A stretch of DNA of 17,380 nucleotides, from positions 1 through 17,380 of the forward strand of contig DASSVP010000056.1 of NCBI GenBank assembly GCA_035705985.1, given 5' to 3'. A model generated the notes under the pieces. That model had not been told where the DNA came from. It did no database searches and saw only the letters and a list, made by a program, of their open reading frames with translations. Positions 1 through 6,628 of the stretch are shown piece by piece (positions within the stretch are counted from its first letter, which is position 1; every line of letters begins with the position of its first letter). A program made the position numbers and the translations under genes. Source of the DNA: JACVRW01 sp035705985. Lineage in GTDB: Bacteria > Actinomycetota > Thermoleophilia > Solirubrobacterales > Thermoleophilaceae.

Positions 1-690
1 CACGACCATGAACATGTGCCCGTCGTTCGCGTAGATGGTGATCCAGCGCCCATGGCCCGGCGCCCCGTAGTTCATGAAGCCCCCGGACGTCAGCGGGCTG
101 CCGAGCAGGCCCGCGCCGGCCAGCGCAAACGACACCGAGCCCGAGCAGTCATAGCCGGTGTCGCGCCAGGCGCCGTGGCCGCCGCCCCACTTGTACGGGA
201 ACTTCGCGATCTCGTTCGCGGCCATGATCACGCGCTTCACGACGTCGGGCGCGTCCTCCGGCGCCACCGCCGTGCCGTCGCCGAGCACCCGCGCGCGCCG
301 GCCGGTCTGGAGGAACGCGGTCGTGTTGAGGTGCTTCTTGAACTTTGCGAGGTTGGCGCGCGCCTCGCGCAGCTCGGCCCGGACCTCCGCGTCCGTCGGC
401 GCGCCGGGGCTCGGCGCGTCGTCGGTCGGGTCGAGGGCCGGCTCCGCACCCGCCCCGCGGAGCTCCACGATCTGCGGCTTGAGGCGCCGGTTCGGCCGCT
501 CCTCGCGCGAGTGGGCGCGCCCCTCCCTCGCCGCCTCAGGGGTGAGCACGACCTCCTCGGGCTCGGCCTCGCGCTCGCGCGTGCGCTCCCCCTCGGGGTC
601 GCGGCCGCACGCCGCGACCAGGAGCAGCGCGCAGAGCGCGACGGCGAGCGCGCTCAGCCGCCTGCGGGCGCCTGGTGCCTGGACTTCCAT
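1..690 (-). CDS. NlpC/P60-like lipoprotein peptidase, 3' end outside window
   Basis: The reading frame is open from ATG at 690 to the window edge, giving 230 visible residues. Residues 11-28 form a lipoprotein signal peptide ending in the lipobox VAAC (Cys28), so the mature protein should be lipid-anchored on the outer face of the membrane. A charged, low-complexity linker (about 30-145) follows. From about 150 there is a cysteine-peptidase-like segment: YKWGGGHG, then the nucleophile context YDCSGSVSF (Cys182), with a possible catalytic His in DGHMFM at the edge. This arrangement fits NlpC/P60 (C40) peptidoglycan endopeptidases. The start lies inside the end of the DUF1244 gene (37-nt overlap), with AGGA directly before ATG, so the two are probably co-transcribed. 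Family is likely; substrate is unknown, and the last catalytic residue is not visible. Confidence 0.72.
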   Translation of the reverse strand, partial: MEVQAPGARRRLSALAVALCALLLVAACGRDPEGERTREREAEPEEVVLTPEAAREGRAHSREERPNRRLKPQIVELRGAGAEPALDPTDDAPSPGAPTDAEVRAELREARANLAKFKKHLNTTAFLQTGRRARVLGDGTAVAPEDAPDVVKRVIMAANEIAKFPYKWGGGHGAWRDTGYDCSGSVSFALAGAGLLGSPLTSGGFMNYGAPGHGRWITIYANDGHMFMVV

Positions 691-911
691 TCCTCATACG
701 GCATGCCGTAGACGATCTCCCTGGCCGTCGCGTCCTCGAGCTCGATGCCGCGCTCCTCGGCGGCCTCGCGGTACCAGCGTGACAGGCAGTTCCGGCAGAA
801 CCCCGCCAGGTTCATCAGATCGATGTTCTGTACGTCTGTGCGCTCCCGGAGATGCTGCGCCAGCGCACGGAACGCCGCTGCCTCGAGCTCGGTGCGGGTG
901 GCCTCATCCAT
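654..911 (-). CDS. DUF1244 family protein
   Basis: This is an 85-residue protein. It carries the highly conserved DUF1244 (SMc04008-like) core: a helical N-terminus, then RTDVQNIDLMNLAGFCRNCL (24-43), then SRWYREAAEERGIEL and ending YGMPYEEWK. Two cysteines in FCRNC (Cys39, Cys42) are spaced CxxC. I know of no assigned function for this family, so none is given. The ATG at 911 gives the family's usual start and length. There is no Shine-Dalgarno; a TATCGT -10-like box lies 9 nt upstream. The gene overlaps the start of the downstream lipoprotein by 37 nt and is divergent from the gene at 933. I associate the family mainly with Proteobacteria, so its presence in an apparent actinobacterium is notable. 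Confidence 0.88.
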   Translation of the reverse strand: MDEATRTELEAAAFRALAQHLRERTDVQNIDLMNLAGFCRNCLSRWYREAAEERGIELEDATAREIVYGMPYEEWKSRHQAPAGG

Positions 912-920
912 GGATCTGGA

Positions 921-926
921 ACGATA
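921..926 (-). promoter_or_regulatory. Candidate -10 box (TATCGT) for the DUF1244 gene
   Basis: On the minus strand TATCGT matches TANNNT and lies 9 nt before the ATG at 911. No Shine-Dalgarno is present, so a leaderless or near-leaderless transcript is suggested. No clear -35 element was seen. Confidence 0.35.
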
Positions 927-932
927 GGGAGG

Positions 933-1229
933 ATGACCGAGTCCGAACGCAAGCAAGGCCGAAGCCCCTCCGATCCGAGCGGGATCGAGGAGCCGCACGA
1001 CATTCTCGCCGCCGAGGAGTTCGGCATTCCGACGCGCGACAACCGCATCCCGAGCGACCCGACCGGCCTCCGCGAGCCGCATGACGTGCTGGCGGCCGAG
1101 GAGTTCGCGATGCCCGCCGGCGCGGAGCCGCACGGCGACGACGGCGGCAGCGGTCTCGGGATCCGCGCGTTCCTCCCGCTGGGGGCGGCCATCCTCCTGC
1201 TGCTGCTCGTGCTCCGTCGCCGGCACTGA
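933..1229 (+). CDS. Small tail-anchored protein with a duplicated 22-residue motif
   Basis: I do not recognise a named family. The 98-residue product contains two copies of one motif, at residues 12-33 and 40-61, with consensus PSDPxGixEPHDxLAAEEFxxP and a 28-residue period. A Gly/Asp linker (68-76) leads to one hydrophobic segment (about 79-94) and a basic end, RRRH. This suggests a C-tail-anchored protein with the repeats in the cytoplasm (topology inferred). The repeat copies differ mostly at third codon positions, which points to selection on the protein. The ATG at 933 is preceded by AGGGAGG with almost no spacing, an unusual placement. The stop overlaps the ferredoxin start (TGATG), so the two are probably translationally coupled. 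Confidence 0.75.
   Translation: MTESERKQGRSPSDPSGIEEPHDILAAEEFGIPTRDNRIPSDPTGLREPHDVLAAEEFAMPAGAEPHGDDGGSGLGIRAFLPLGAAILLLLLVLRRRH
966..1115 (+). repeat. Intragenic tandem protein repeat (2 copies)
   Basis: Copy 1 spans 966-1031 and copy 2 spans 1050-1115, giving an 84-nt period. The encoded 22-residue units share PSDP, EPHD and LAAEEF, while the DNA differs at many wobble positions. This looks like an old, selected duplication rather than a recent slippage repeat. Confidence 0.8.
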
Positions 1230-1462
1230 TGCCGGAGCTGTCCCCGGAGAATCGGATCGCGATCACGGTCGACCGCGCCCTGTGCATCGGCTCGGGCGAC
1301 TGCGTCGACACCGCGCCCGACGTTTTCCAGCTCGATGCCGAGGACAAGGCCGTCGTGGTGGACCCGGACGGCGCGTCCGTCGACGACGTCATAACGGCCG
1401 CGGGGAACTGCCCGGTGAGCGCGATCTTCGTCGTCGGCGAGGACGGCGACCTGTATCCGTAG
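1229..1462 (+). CDS. Ferredoxin, probably [3Fe-4S] type
   Basis: This is a 77-residue acidic electron carrier. The cluster motif CIGSGDC (C-x5-C, residues 19-25) and a distal CPVSAI are typical of small actinobacterial ferredoxins that bind a 3Fe-4S cluster; the central cysteine of the 4Fe-4S motif is absent (Gly-Ser-Gly there). Many relatives pass electrons to cytochrome P450s. A P450 exists at 15139 in this window, but it is far away, so pairing is only a possibility. The ATG overlaps the previous stop by one base (TGATG). The gene ends 3 bp from a convergent gene with no obvious terminator hairpin between them. Confidence 0.9.
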   Translation: MPELSPENRIAITVDRALCIGSGDCVDTAPDVFQLDAEDKAVVVDPDGASVDDVITAAGNCPVSAIFVVGEDGDLYP

Positions 1463-1465
1463 GCG

Positions 1466-1894
1466 CTAGACGGAGCGCGGCGCGGGCTGCGAGAGCGCGG
1501 CCTGCATCGCCTCGGCGGAGAGCTGCTCGAGCGGGTACAGCAGGCTGCGGCTGATAGCGAGCGGCTCGCGGTCCTCCTCGCGGAGCCATTCGGCCTCGTC
1601 GCGCGACTCGACGAACGTGCCGAGCGCCGCGCGGTATGCGTTCAGGCGCGCGGGCCGCATCACGAGCGTGCCGTGGCCGCCAACGAGCTCGCCCAGCTCG
1701 TCGGCCAGAGCGGTGAGCTCGCGGAACTCGACGACGTCGTCCGCGGACAGCTCAGCGTTGCGGAAGCGCTCGGCGGCGCCGGCCGCGACGGCGTGCGCCG
1801 AAGCCGCGATCTCGTCCTCGCGGAGGTCGAAGACCGCGTGCACCACCGGCTCACCGTCGAGATCCTGAGTGATGTCTATGTGCTGCCGCTCCAT
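1466..1894 (-). CDS. Unknown helical protein
   Basis: I do not recognise this 142-residue protein. It is acidic and mostly predicted helical. It starts with a beta-like segment (MERQHIDITQDLDGEPVVHAVF), followed by repeated helices rich in Ala, Glu and Arg. No signal peptide, membrane segment or cysteine motif is visible. The ATG at 1894 is chosen because the upstream codons include rare ones for this genome (ACT, AGA, CAA), and a TACTGT box lies 10 nt before the ATG. An alternative GTG at 1945 would overlap the SRPBCC stop as GTGA and add 17 residues. The gene directly follows the SRPBCC gene and may be co-transcribed with it. Confidence 0.65.
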   Translation of the reverse strand: MERQHIDITQDLDGEPVVHAVFDLREDEIAASAHAVAAGAAERFRNAELSADDVVEFRELTALADELGELVGGHGTLVMRPARLNAYRAALGTFVESRDEAEWLREEDREPLAISRSLLYPLEQLSAEAMQAALSQPAPRSV

Positions 1895-1941
1895 AGCTCT
1901 GTCGACAGTATCGGCCGATTGGGCCGAGGTCGTGATGACGG

Positions 1942-2403
1942 TCACATACCCTGCAAATCGGGAGAACTCACCTCGCGCCTGCATCTGGCAGGCAGCGCGT
2001 CGAGCACCTGGATGACCCAGTTCCTGAAGTACGACCGGCCGAGCGCTCCCAGCACTCGCCATCGCAGCGCGGTCGGCTCCACGCCGCTCTCGGCCTCGAC
2101 GAAGGTGTGGCCCTGCGCGGGCGTGAGCGTAAAGCGCGCGTAGGTGCCGCTCACCGTGCAACGGAAGTGAACCTCCTTCAGCTGCTCCATCCGCTCGATG
2201 ACCCAGACGGACTCGACGGCGTCGCGGAACGGGAGGACCGTCGACCTGTAGAGGTACTCGTCCCCCTCACCGAGCCCCTCACCGGCGACGATCCCCTCCA
2301 CCTCGGGCCACCAATCCTCGTGCGTACGCGGATCGCTGACGACCGACCAGACGTCGTCGAGCGGAGCTTCGATGAACGCCTGATGACGGTACGAGCGAGC
2401 CAT
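1942..2403 (-). CDS. SRPBCC (START/Bet v 1-like) family protein
   Basis: This 153-residue protein has the usual length and layout of polyketide cyclase/dehydrase-like SRPBCC proteins. It opens with RHQAFIEAPLDDVWSVVSDP and then HEDWWPEVEG, followed by alternating strands, and ends with a long helix (about 125-145) that would close the hydrophobic pocket. The family binds lipophilic small molecules; the ligand cannot be read from the sequence. The ATG at 2403 is preceded by TAGGAT 6 nt upstream, and that TAG is also the stop of the M15-like gene. The stop is TGA within ATGTGA, which offers a possible GTGA-coupled start for the next gene. Confidence 0.82.
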   Translation of the reverse strand: MARSYRHQAFIEAPLDDVWSVVSDPRTHEDWWPEVEGIVAGEGLGEGDEYLYRSTVLPFRDAVESVWVIERMEQLKEVHFRCTVSGTYARFTLTPAQGHTFVEAESGVEPTALRWRVLGALGRSYFRNWVIQVLDALPARCRREVSSPDLQGM

Positions 2404-2409
2404 CCTTCA

Positions 2410-2415
2410 ATCCTA
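2410..2415 (-). promoter_or_regulatory. Candidate -10 box TAGGAT overlapping a stop codon
   Basis: On the minus strand TAGGAT lies 6 nt before the SRPBCC ATG. Its first three bases are the TAG stop of the upstream M15-like gene. The spacing matches leaderless actinobacterial starts. GAAGG abuts the ATG, but it is too close to act as a normal Shine-Dalgarno. Confidence 0.45.
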
Positions 2416-3054
2416 CGCCCGCCGGTCAACCGCGATACCTCCCGGCGGCGCGCCCCCGCGCCAGCGCGCCCAGAAGGACGTGCGCTTTCGGGCGCCCGCC
2501 CGGGAGAGGCCGATGTGGATGTGGTCCATGTGGGCGTCGGTGCGGTCCATGCGCTTGCGGCGCTTTCCGCGCTCGGTGTAGCAGGCCGAGTACTGGGCCA
2601 TTCCGTCGGAGCCGGACCACCACGAGTGGCAGTTCCAGATGATCTCCTGGATGCCCATCCGGCGGGCGAGGGCGTGCTCGTTGCCGGCGCTGTCCGTGGC
2701 CAGCCAGAGGTCGATCAGCCGGCGCGCCTCGCGGCGGTCGGCCGCGCGGGCGGCGTCCAGGTGCCAATCCACCGCGCGACCCTCCGCGTGCAGCGATGCG
2801 CGGCCCTTGCCCCAACGCTCGCAGCGCATGATTCCCCAGGACACGCCCTGGGCGCTCCGCTCCAGCCAGTCCACAAGCGCCAGCGCGCCGGGGGTGGCCC
2901 GCTTGCGGCAGTCGCGCGCCTGGTCGTACGCGTAGTCGTCGATCGGCAGGTCCGCCAGCCGGTCGGCTGGGTTACCCGTCACTCCGAGGGCGGATCCGGC
3001 TGGGACGGCCGCCAGAGCGACCAGGAGGGTGAGCAGCGCGAAGCGAAGGCGCAC
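2413..3054 (-). CDS. Secreted M15-like metallopeptidase / D,D-carboxypeptidase-related protein
   Basis: The 213-residue product has a signal peptide (residues 1-23, hydrophobic core LLTLLVALAAVPA). The motif SLHAEGRAVDWH (His89 and Asp96) and the later DHIHIGL (His178, His180) match the zinc-binding pattern of M15/VanY-type peptidases (SxHxxGxAxD and HxH). A cell-wall role outside the membrane is therefore likely. The usual ExxH catalytic Glu context is replaced by MDHIH, so activity should not be assumed. Four cysteines (49, 78, 142, 158) could form disulfides. The start is GTG at 3054 with a GAGGTG-like sequence just upstream. It lies 22 bp downstream of the aldehyde dehydrogenase and is probably co-transcribed. 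Confidence 0.72.
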   Translation of the reverse strand: MRLRFALLTLLVALAAVPAGSALGVTGNPADRLADLPIDDYAYDQARDCRKRATPGALALVDWLERSAQGVSWGIMRCERWGKGRASLHAEGRAVDWHLDAARAADRREARRLIDLWLATDSAGNEHALARRMGIQEIIWNCHSWWSGSDGMAQYSACYTERGKRRKRMDRTDAHMDHIHIGLSRAGARKRTSFWARWRGGAPPGGIAVDRRA

Positions 3055-3076
3055 CCCACCTCTATCGGCAGCAGCG

Positions 3077-4597
3077 TCAGCGTCCGTAGACCAGCTTCAG
3101 GAGGCGCGACAGGAACTTCGTGCGCCTCGGCGTGTACGGCATCATGTGCAGGTCCTTCTTCATGGGCGCGAAGCTCGTGACGAGCAGGCTCTGCGTCCTC
3201 GTGTACTTGCGGATGCCGTCGGCGCCGTGTCGGGTGCCGAGGCCGGACTGCTTCCAGCCCCCCATCGGCAGCTCCAGCACCACGTAGTTGACCATCGCGT
3301 CGTTCACGGTCACCGCGCCCGCCTCGATCCGGCGCGCCAGCCGCTCGCCCTTCCCCGCGTCCTTCGTCCAGACCGACGCCTGCAGCCCGTAGGGCGTGTC
3401 GTTCGCCAGCCGCACCGCCTCGTCAGCGTCGCGCACCCTCATGATCGGGACGGTGGGACCGAACGTCTCCTCGCGCATGCACGCCATCGAATGGTCAACG
3501 TCCACGAGGACGGTCGGCTCGAAGTAGTGACCGTTCTCGTCGCGCCGGCCGCCGCCGACCAGCACGCGCGCGCCCTGCTCCACCGCGTCCTTGACATGGC
3601 GCTCCACGATGTCGGACTGCGGGGGATTGATCACGGCGCCGAGGTCTGTCGAGCCCGGCCCGCCCGGCACGCCCTGACGGAGCCCGCGCACGCGCTCGGT
3701 CACCATCTCGACGAAACGGTCGTACACCGGCTCCTCCACGTAAACGCGCTCGGTCGACGTGCAGCTCTGCCCCGCGTTCTGCATCGAGTAGTGGGCCGCA
3801 GCGTTCGCCGCGCGCTCGATGTCCGCATCCGCGCAGACGATCATCGGGTCCTTGCCGCCGAGCTCGAGCGAGACGGGGGTGAGCGTCCGCGCGGCGCGCT
3901 CCATCACCTTCTTGCCGGTGGCGGCCGAGCCGGTGAACATCACGAAGTCGACCTCGTCGATCAGCGCCTGCCCGGTCTCGCCGTAGCCGGGCACCACCTG
4001 GTAGACGTCCTCGGGCAGCCCGCACTCACGCAGCATCTCGCCCATCAGCATCGACGTGAGCGGCGTGACCTCGGACGGCTTCAGGAGCACCGAGTTGCCG
4101 GCCATGAGCGCCGGGATGCAGTCCCCGAACGAGTTGGTCAGCGGGTAGTTCCACGGGCCGATCACCCCGACGACGCCCAGCGGCGCGTAGCGGACGATCA
4201 GCTTGCGGCCCTTGGCGAATGGCGACGCGGTCCGCACACGTTCCTCGGCCAGGTACTTCTCGGCGTTCTTGGCCCAGAACGCGAAGGCCGGCTCCGCGTA
4301 GCCCACCTCCGCAACGAGCGCCTCCTCGTACGCCTTGCCGGTCTCGGAGACGATCGTGTCGATCACGCGGTCTGCGTTGTCCGAGATCCACTTCTGGCAG
4401 CGCTTCATCACGGCGGCGCGTCCGCCGAATCCGAGCGCCTCCCAGCCGGGCTGCGCGCGCCGGGCGCGCGCCACCAGCGCCGCGACGTCCTCGGGAGCGA
4501 CGACGGGGATCGTCGCGATGATCTTCCCGGTGGCGGGGTTCTCGACCTCAATCGAGCCGGCGGCGGTGTCGGTGGCGGAATCCTTCGTCTGGAGCAT
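3077..4597 (-). CDS. NAD(P)-dependent aldehyde dehydrogenase, succinate-semialdehyde dehydrogenase-like
   Basis: This 506-residue protein is a complete ALDH-superfamily enzyme that oxidises an aldehyde to an acid. It shows the oxyanion Asn in GPWNYP (Asn150), the nucleotide-binding FTGSAATG (221-228), the general base in LELGGKDP (Glu245) and the nucleophile in GQSCTSTE (Cys279). The conserved ETFGP and PMGGWKQSG segments are also present. The C-terminal extension (about 470-506) with a basic, amphipathic end resembles actinobacterial SSADH/GabD2-like members, but the substrate is not proven. The ATG at 4597 is preferred over TTG at 4603 because a TAGGTT box lies exactly 6 nt upstream. It follows the SDR gene by 9 bp, a common pairing for alcohol-to-aldehyde-to-acid oxidation. 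Confidence 0.92.
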   Translation of the reverse strand: MLQTKDSATDTAAGSIEVENPATGKIIATIPVVAPEDVAALVARARRAQPGWEALGFGGRAAVMKRCQKWISDNADRVIDTIVSETGKAYEEALVAEVGYAEPAFAFWAKNAEKYLAEERVRTASPFAKGRKLIVRYAPLGVVGVIGPWNYPLTNSFGDCIPALMAGNSVLLKPSEVTPLTSMLMGEMLRECGLPEDVYQVVPGYGETGQALIDEVDFVMFTGSAATGKKVMERAARTLTPVSLELGGKDPMIVCADADIERAANAAAHYSMQNAGQSCTSTERVYVEEPVYDRFVEMVTERVRGLRQGVPGGPGSTDLGAVINPPQSDIVERHVKDAVEQGARVLVGGGRRDENGHYFEPTVLVDVDHSMACMREETFGPTVPIMRVRDADEAVRLANDTPYGLQASVWTKDAGKGERLARRIEAGAVTVNDAMVNYVVLELPMGGWKQSGLGTRHGADGIRKYTRTQSLLVTSFAPMKKDLHMMPYTPRRTKFLSRLLKLVYGR

Positions 4598-4603
4598 GCG
4601 CAA

Positions 4604-4609
4604 AACCTA
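4604..4609 (-). promoter_or_regulatory. Candidate -10 box TAGGTT overlapping the SDR stop codon
   Basis: On the minus strand TAGGTT is followed by 6 nt and then the ALDH ATG. The TAG is the stop codon of the SDR gene. No good Shine-Dalgarno precedes the ATG, which fits leaderless initiation inside what looks like an operon. Confidence 0.45.
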
Positions 4610-5404
4610 ACCGGACCGGGCACGCCGCCGCTCGCCGGCGCGACGCAGAAGCGGCGCGGCCCTGAGGCCGGCGCGCCCCGACATCGCGTTGAGACGCGCG
4701 CCCCAGCCACGCCAGCGCGGGATCACGTGCACGAGGCGCCTTCCGTCGAGCAGGCCGACCACGTCGTCGGCCACCTCGTCTGCCGTGAGCATCCGCGGGC
4801 CCGACCAGATGATCGCCGCCTCCTCCTCGTGGTCGTGCTCGCGCACGAGCTGCGTGTCGGCGCCGTCGGGACATACGGCGTGGACCGTGATGGGAATGCC
4901 CGCGTCGTACAGATCGCCCTGGAGCGAGGTGCTGAAGCCGAGCACGGCGTGCTTGGTGGCCGCGTACACCGCGAGCCCCGGCACCGGCAGGAGCGCGGAC
5001 AGCGAACCGAGGTTGACGATGTGCGCGTCCCGCGCTTCGCCCGCGCGCATGGCGTCCACCGCCGCGCGCGAGCCCCAGATCACGCCCATCAGGTTCACCT
5101 CGCATTCGAGGCGCACCTCGGCGTCGGGCTGCTCCCAGCACTTCGTCGTACGCATCACGCCGGCGTTGTTCACCCACACCTCGAGCGGGCCGCGCTCGCC
5201 CGCGGCGCGCGCGGCGGCGCGGTGCGCCTCCGGGTCGCGCACGTCGAGCTGCATGGAGAAGCCGCCCACCGCGTCCGCCGTGGCCTGCGCGGCCTCGGCG
5301 TCGATGTCCGTGGCGAGCACGGAGAAGCCGCGGCCCGCCAGCCGCTGCGCGATGGCGCGGCCGAAGCCCCTACCCGCACCCGTTACGACAGCCACGCCCG
5401 GCAC
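4607..5404 (-). CDS. Short-chain dehydrogenase/reductase (SDR)
   Basis: This is a 265-residue classical SDR. The dinucleotide site TGAGRGFG is at 8-15, NNAG at 79-82, and the catalytic residues are Ser134, Tyr147 and Lys151 (YAATK). Asp33 and Asp35 at the end of the second strand suggest NAD(H) preference (inference). The last 25 residues are strongly Arg-rich. The substrate is unknown, but pairing with the downstream ALDH suggests alcohol or hydroxy-compound oxidation. The start is GTG at 5404 with TACGCT 7 nt upstream and no Shine-Dalgarno. It is divergent from an alpha/beta hydrolase across a 62-bp region holding a perfect 14-bp palindrome. Confidence 0.92.
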   Translation of the reverse strand: MPGVAVVTGAGRGFGRAIAQRLAGRGFSVLATDIDAEAAQATADAVGGFSMQLDVRDPEAHRAAARAAGERGPLEVWVNNAGVMRTTKCWEQPDAEVRLECEVNLMGVIWGSRAAVDAMRAGEARDAHIVNLGSLSALLPVPGLAVYAATKHAVLGFSTSLQGDLYDAGIPITVHAVCPDGADTQLVREHDHEEEAAIIWSGPRMLTADEVADDVVGLLDGRRLVHVIPRWRGWGARLNAMSGRAGLRAAPLLRRAGERRRARSG

Positions 5405-5411
5405 GTCGGCG

Positions 5412-5417
5412 AGCGTA
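5412..5417 (-). promoter_or_regulatory. Candidate -10 box TACGCT for the SDR gene
   Basis: On the minus strand TACGCT lies 7 nt before the GTG start at 5404, matching TANNNT with leaderless spacing. Confidence 0.4.
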
Positions 5418-5423
5418 CCAAGT

Positions 5424-5437
5424 TGGCTGGCCAGCCA
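5424..5437. promoter_or_regulatory. Perfect 14-bp palindrome, candidate operator
   Basis: TGGCTGGCCAGCCA is a perfect palindrome centred in the 62-bp divergent region between the SDR and hydrolase genes. It sits between the two candidate -10 boxes and overlaps the expected -35 zones of both, so one bound regulator could control both directions. A palindrome of this length may occur about once by chance in a window this size, so position is the main support. Confidence 0.35.
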
Positions 5438-5453
5438 GGGTCGGCAGCAGCGC

Positions 5454-5459
5454 TAGCCT
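5454..5459 (+). promoter_or_regulatory. Candidate -10 box TAGCCT for the hydrolase gene
   Basis: TAGCCT matches TANNNT and is followed by 7 nt before the ATG at 5467. No Shine-Dalgarno is present, so a leaderless transcript is likely. Confidence 0.45.
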
Positions 5460-5466
5460 TGCGCGT

Positions 5467-6279
5467 ATGGCGATCGCAGAGGTGAACGGGCAGCGGCTCT
5501 ACTACGAGGTCCACGGAGAGGGCGAGCCGCTCCTGTGCGTGCACGGGCTTGCGTGCGACACGCTCGCCTGGATCCCGCAGATCCAGGGCTTCTCGGCCGC
5601 GTTCCGGACCGTGATCTTCGACAACCGCGACGTGGGCCGGTCCTCGATGGCCGAGGAGGACTACGCGATCGCGGACATGGCGCGCGACGCGCTGGCGCTC
5701 GCCGACCAGCTCGAGCTCGACACCTTCCATCTGGTCGGGATCTCGATGGGCGGCGCGATCGCGCAGGAGATCGCCTGCCAGGCGCCCGGCCGCGTCCGGA
5801 CCCTGACGCTCGCCGTGACCTTCCCGGCCGGCAGCACCTACGCGTGTCGGCTCGCCGAGGTGTGGAGCAACCGCCTGAAGCGGATCAGCTTCGAGCAGCA
5901 CGTGGACGAGCTGATGATGCTGAACCACTCCGAGGAGTTCTTCGAGAACGCGGACATGGTCGAGTTCATCCGCACCGCGATGCTGAACAACCCGAACCGT
6001 CAGTCGGCGGAGGCATTCGGGCGTCAGATCGCCGCGTGCGGCCGGCACGACACGCGCGAGCGGCTCGCCGGGCTGGCGATGCCGACGCATGTGATCGGCG
6101 GCGAGTACGACATCCTCGTGCCGGTCTGGAAATCGCGCGAGCTCGCCCAGCGGATTCCCGGCGCGAAGCTCACGGTCCTGGAGAGGGCGCCCCACGGGCT
6201 GTCGCTCGAGCGGGCGGACGAGTTCAACGCCGCCGTGCTGGGCTTCATCCGCGAGGCGGCGGCTACTCCGGCGGCGTAG
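5467..6279 (+). CDS. Alpha/beta-fold hydrolase
   Basis: The 270-residue product is a full-length single-domain alpha/beta hydrolase. It has the oxyanion-side VHGLA motif (25-29), the nucleophile elbow GISMGG (Ser93), the acid in GGEYDILVP (Asp215) and the base in APHGLS (His243). DNRDVGRSS after strand 4 is typical of 3-oxoadipate enol-lactonase-like and esterase members. A cap of helices covers about 120-195. The protein lacks a signal peptide, so it should be cytoplasmic. The substrate is not determinable. Its divergent arrangement with SDR and ALDH suggests that ester or lactone cleavage feeds them (inference). Its 3' end overlaps the convergent STAS gene by 17 bp. Confidence 0.92.
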   Translation: MAIAEVNGQRLYYEVHGEGEPLLCVHGLACDTLAWIPQIQGFSAAFRTVIFDNRDVGRSSMAEEDYAIADMARDALALADQLELDTFHLVGISMGGAIAQEIACQAPGRVRTLTLAVTFPAGSTYACRLAEVWSNRLKRISFEQHVDELMMLNHSEEFFENADMVEFIRTAMLNNPNRQSAEAFGRQIAACGRHDTRERLAGLAMPTHVIGGEYDILVPVWKSRELAQRIPGAKLTVLERAPHGLSLERADEFNAAVLGFIREAAATPAA

Positions 6280-6628
6280 CGAGCCGCGCGACCGCGGACT
6301 CGACGTCCGGGTCGATCGGCGCGGCGCGCCCGAACTCGACGATCTCGAGCACGCGTGCCACGGTCTTGCCCGCGGGCGCGACCACCCGGAGCTGTTGGCG
6401 GTGGCTGCCCACGCGGCGCGCCAGCCCGAACAGCATCGATATCCCGCTCGAGTCGATGAACTCGAGCCCGGTCATGTCGACCACCACGCCGTGCGCCGAG
6501 CTCGGCACCGCGGCCGCGATCCGCTGCCCCGTGGACTGCGTGACCGAGATGTCGAGCTCACCGGTGAGCCGCACGAGCACGACCTCCTGGCCGCGCTGCT
6601 CGACGGTCATCCCCACGAGGCCGCTCAC
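6263..6628 (-). CDS. STAS-domain anti-sigma factor antagonist
   Basis: This 121-residue single STAS domain is like SpoIIAA/RsbV. The phospho-acceptor site is in FIDSSGISML, with Ser60 aligned to the phosphorylated serine of SpoIIAA. When unphosphorylated, such proteins bind the anti-sigma kinase and release its target. The start GTG at 6628 overlaps the TGA of the upstream PP2C-kinase gene (GTGA), so the two are translationally coupled. An ATG at 6610 would remove six residues. The neighbour carries both a PP2C phosphatase and an HATPase kinase domain, which could dephosphorylate and phosphorylate this protein respectively (inference). The 3' end overlaps the convergent hydrolase gene. Confidence 0.9.
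   Translation of the reverse strand: MSGLVGMTVEQRGQEVVLVRLTGELDISVTQSTGQRIAAAVPSSAHGVVVDMTGLEFIDSSGISMLFGLARRVGSHRQQLRVVAPAGKTVARVLEIVEFGRAAPIDPDVESAVARLATPPE

Noticed and set aside
1229..1462. Ferredoxin as the dedicated partner of the P450
   Set aside because: The genes are about 14 kb apart and share no operon; only a general possibility is noted.
1899..1908. CTGTCGACAG palindrome near the 1894 start
   Set aside because: Perfect 10-bp palindromes are expected many times by chance in 17 kb.
3029..5485. 818-codon open frame on the plus strand
   Set aside because: It is antisense to the ALDH and SDR genes, whose catalytic motifs are complete. Its product is low-complexity Arg/His/Ala-rich, as expected from the reverse complement of GC-rich codons.
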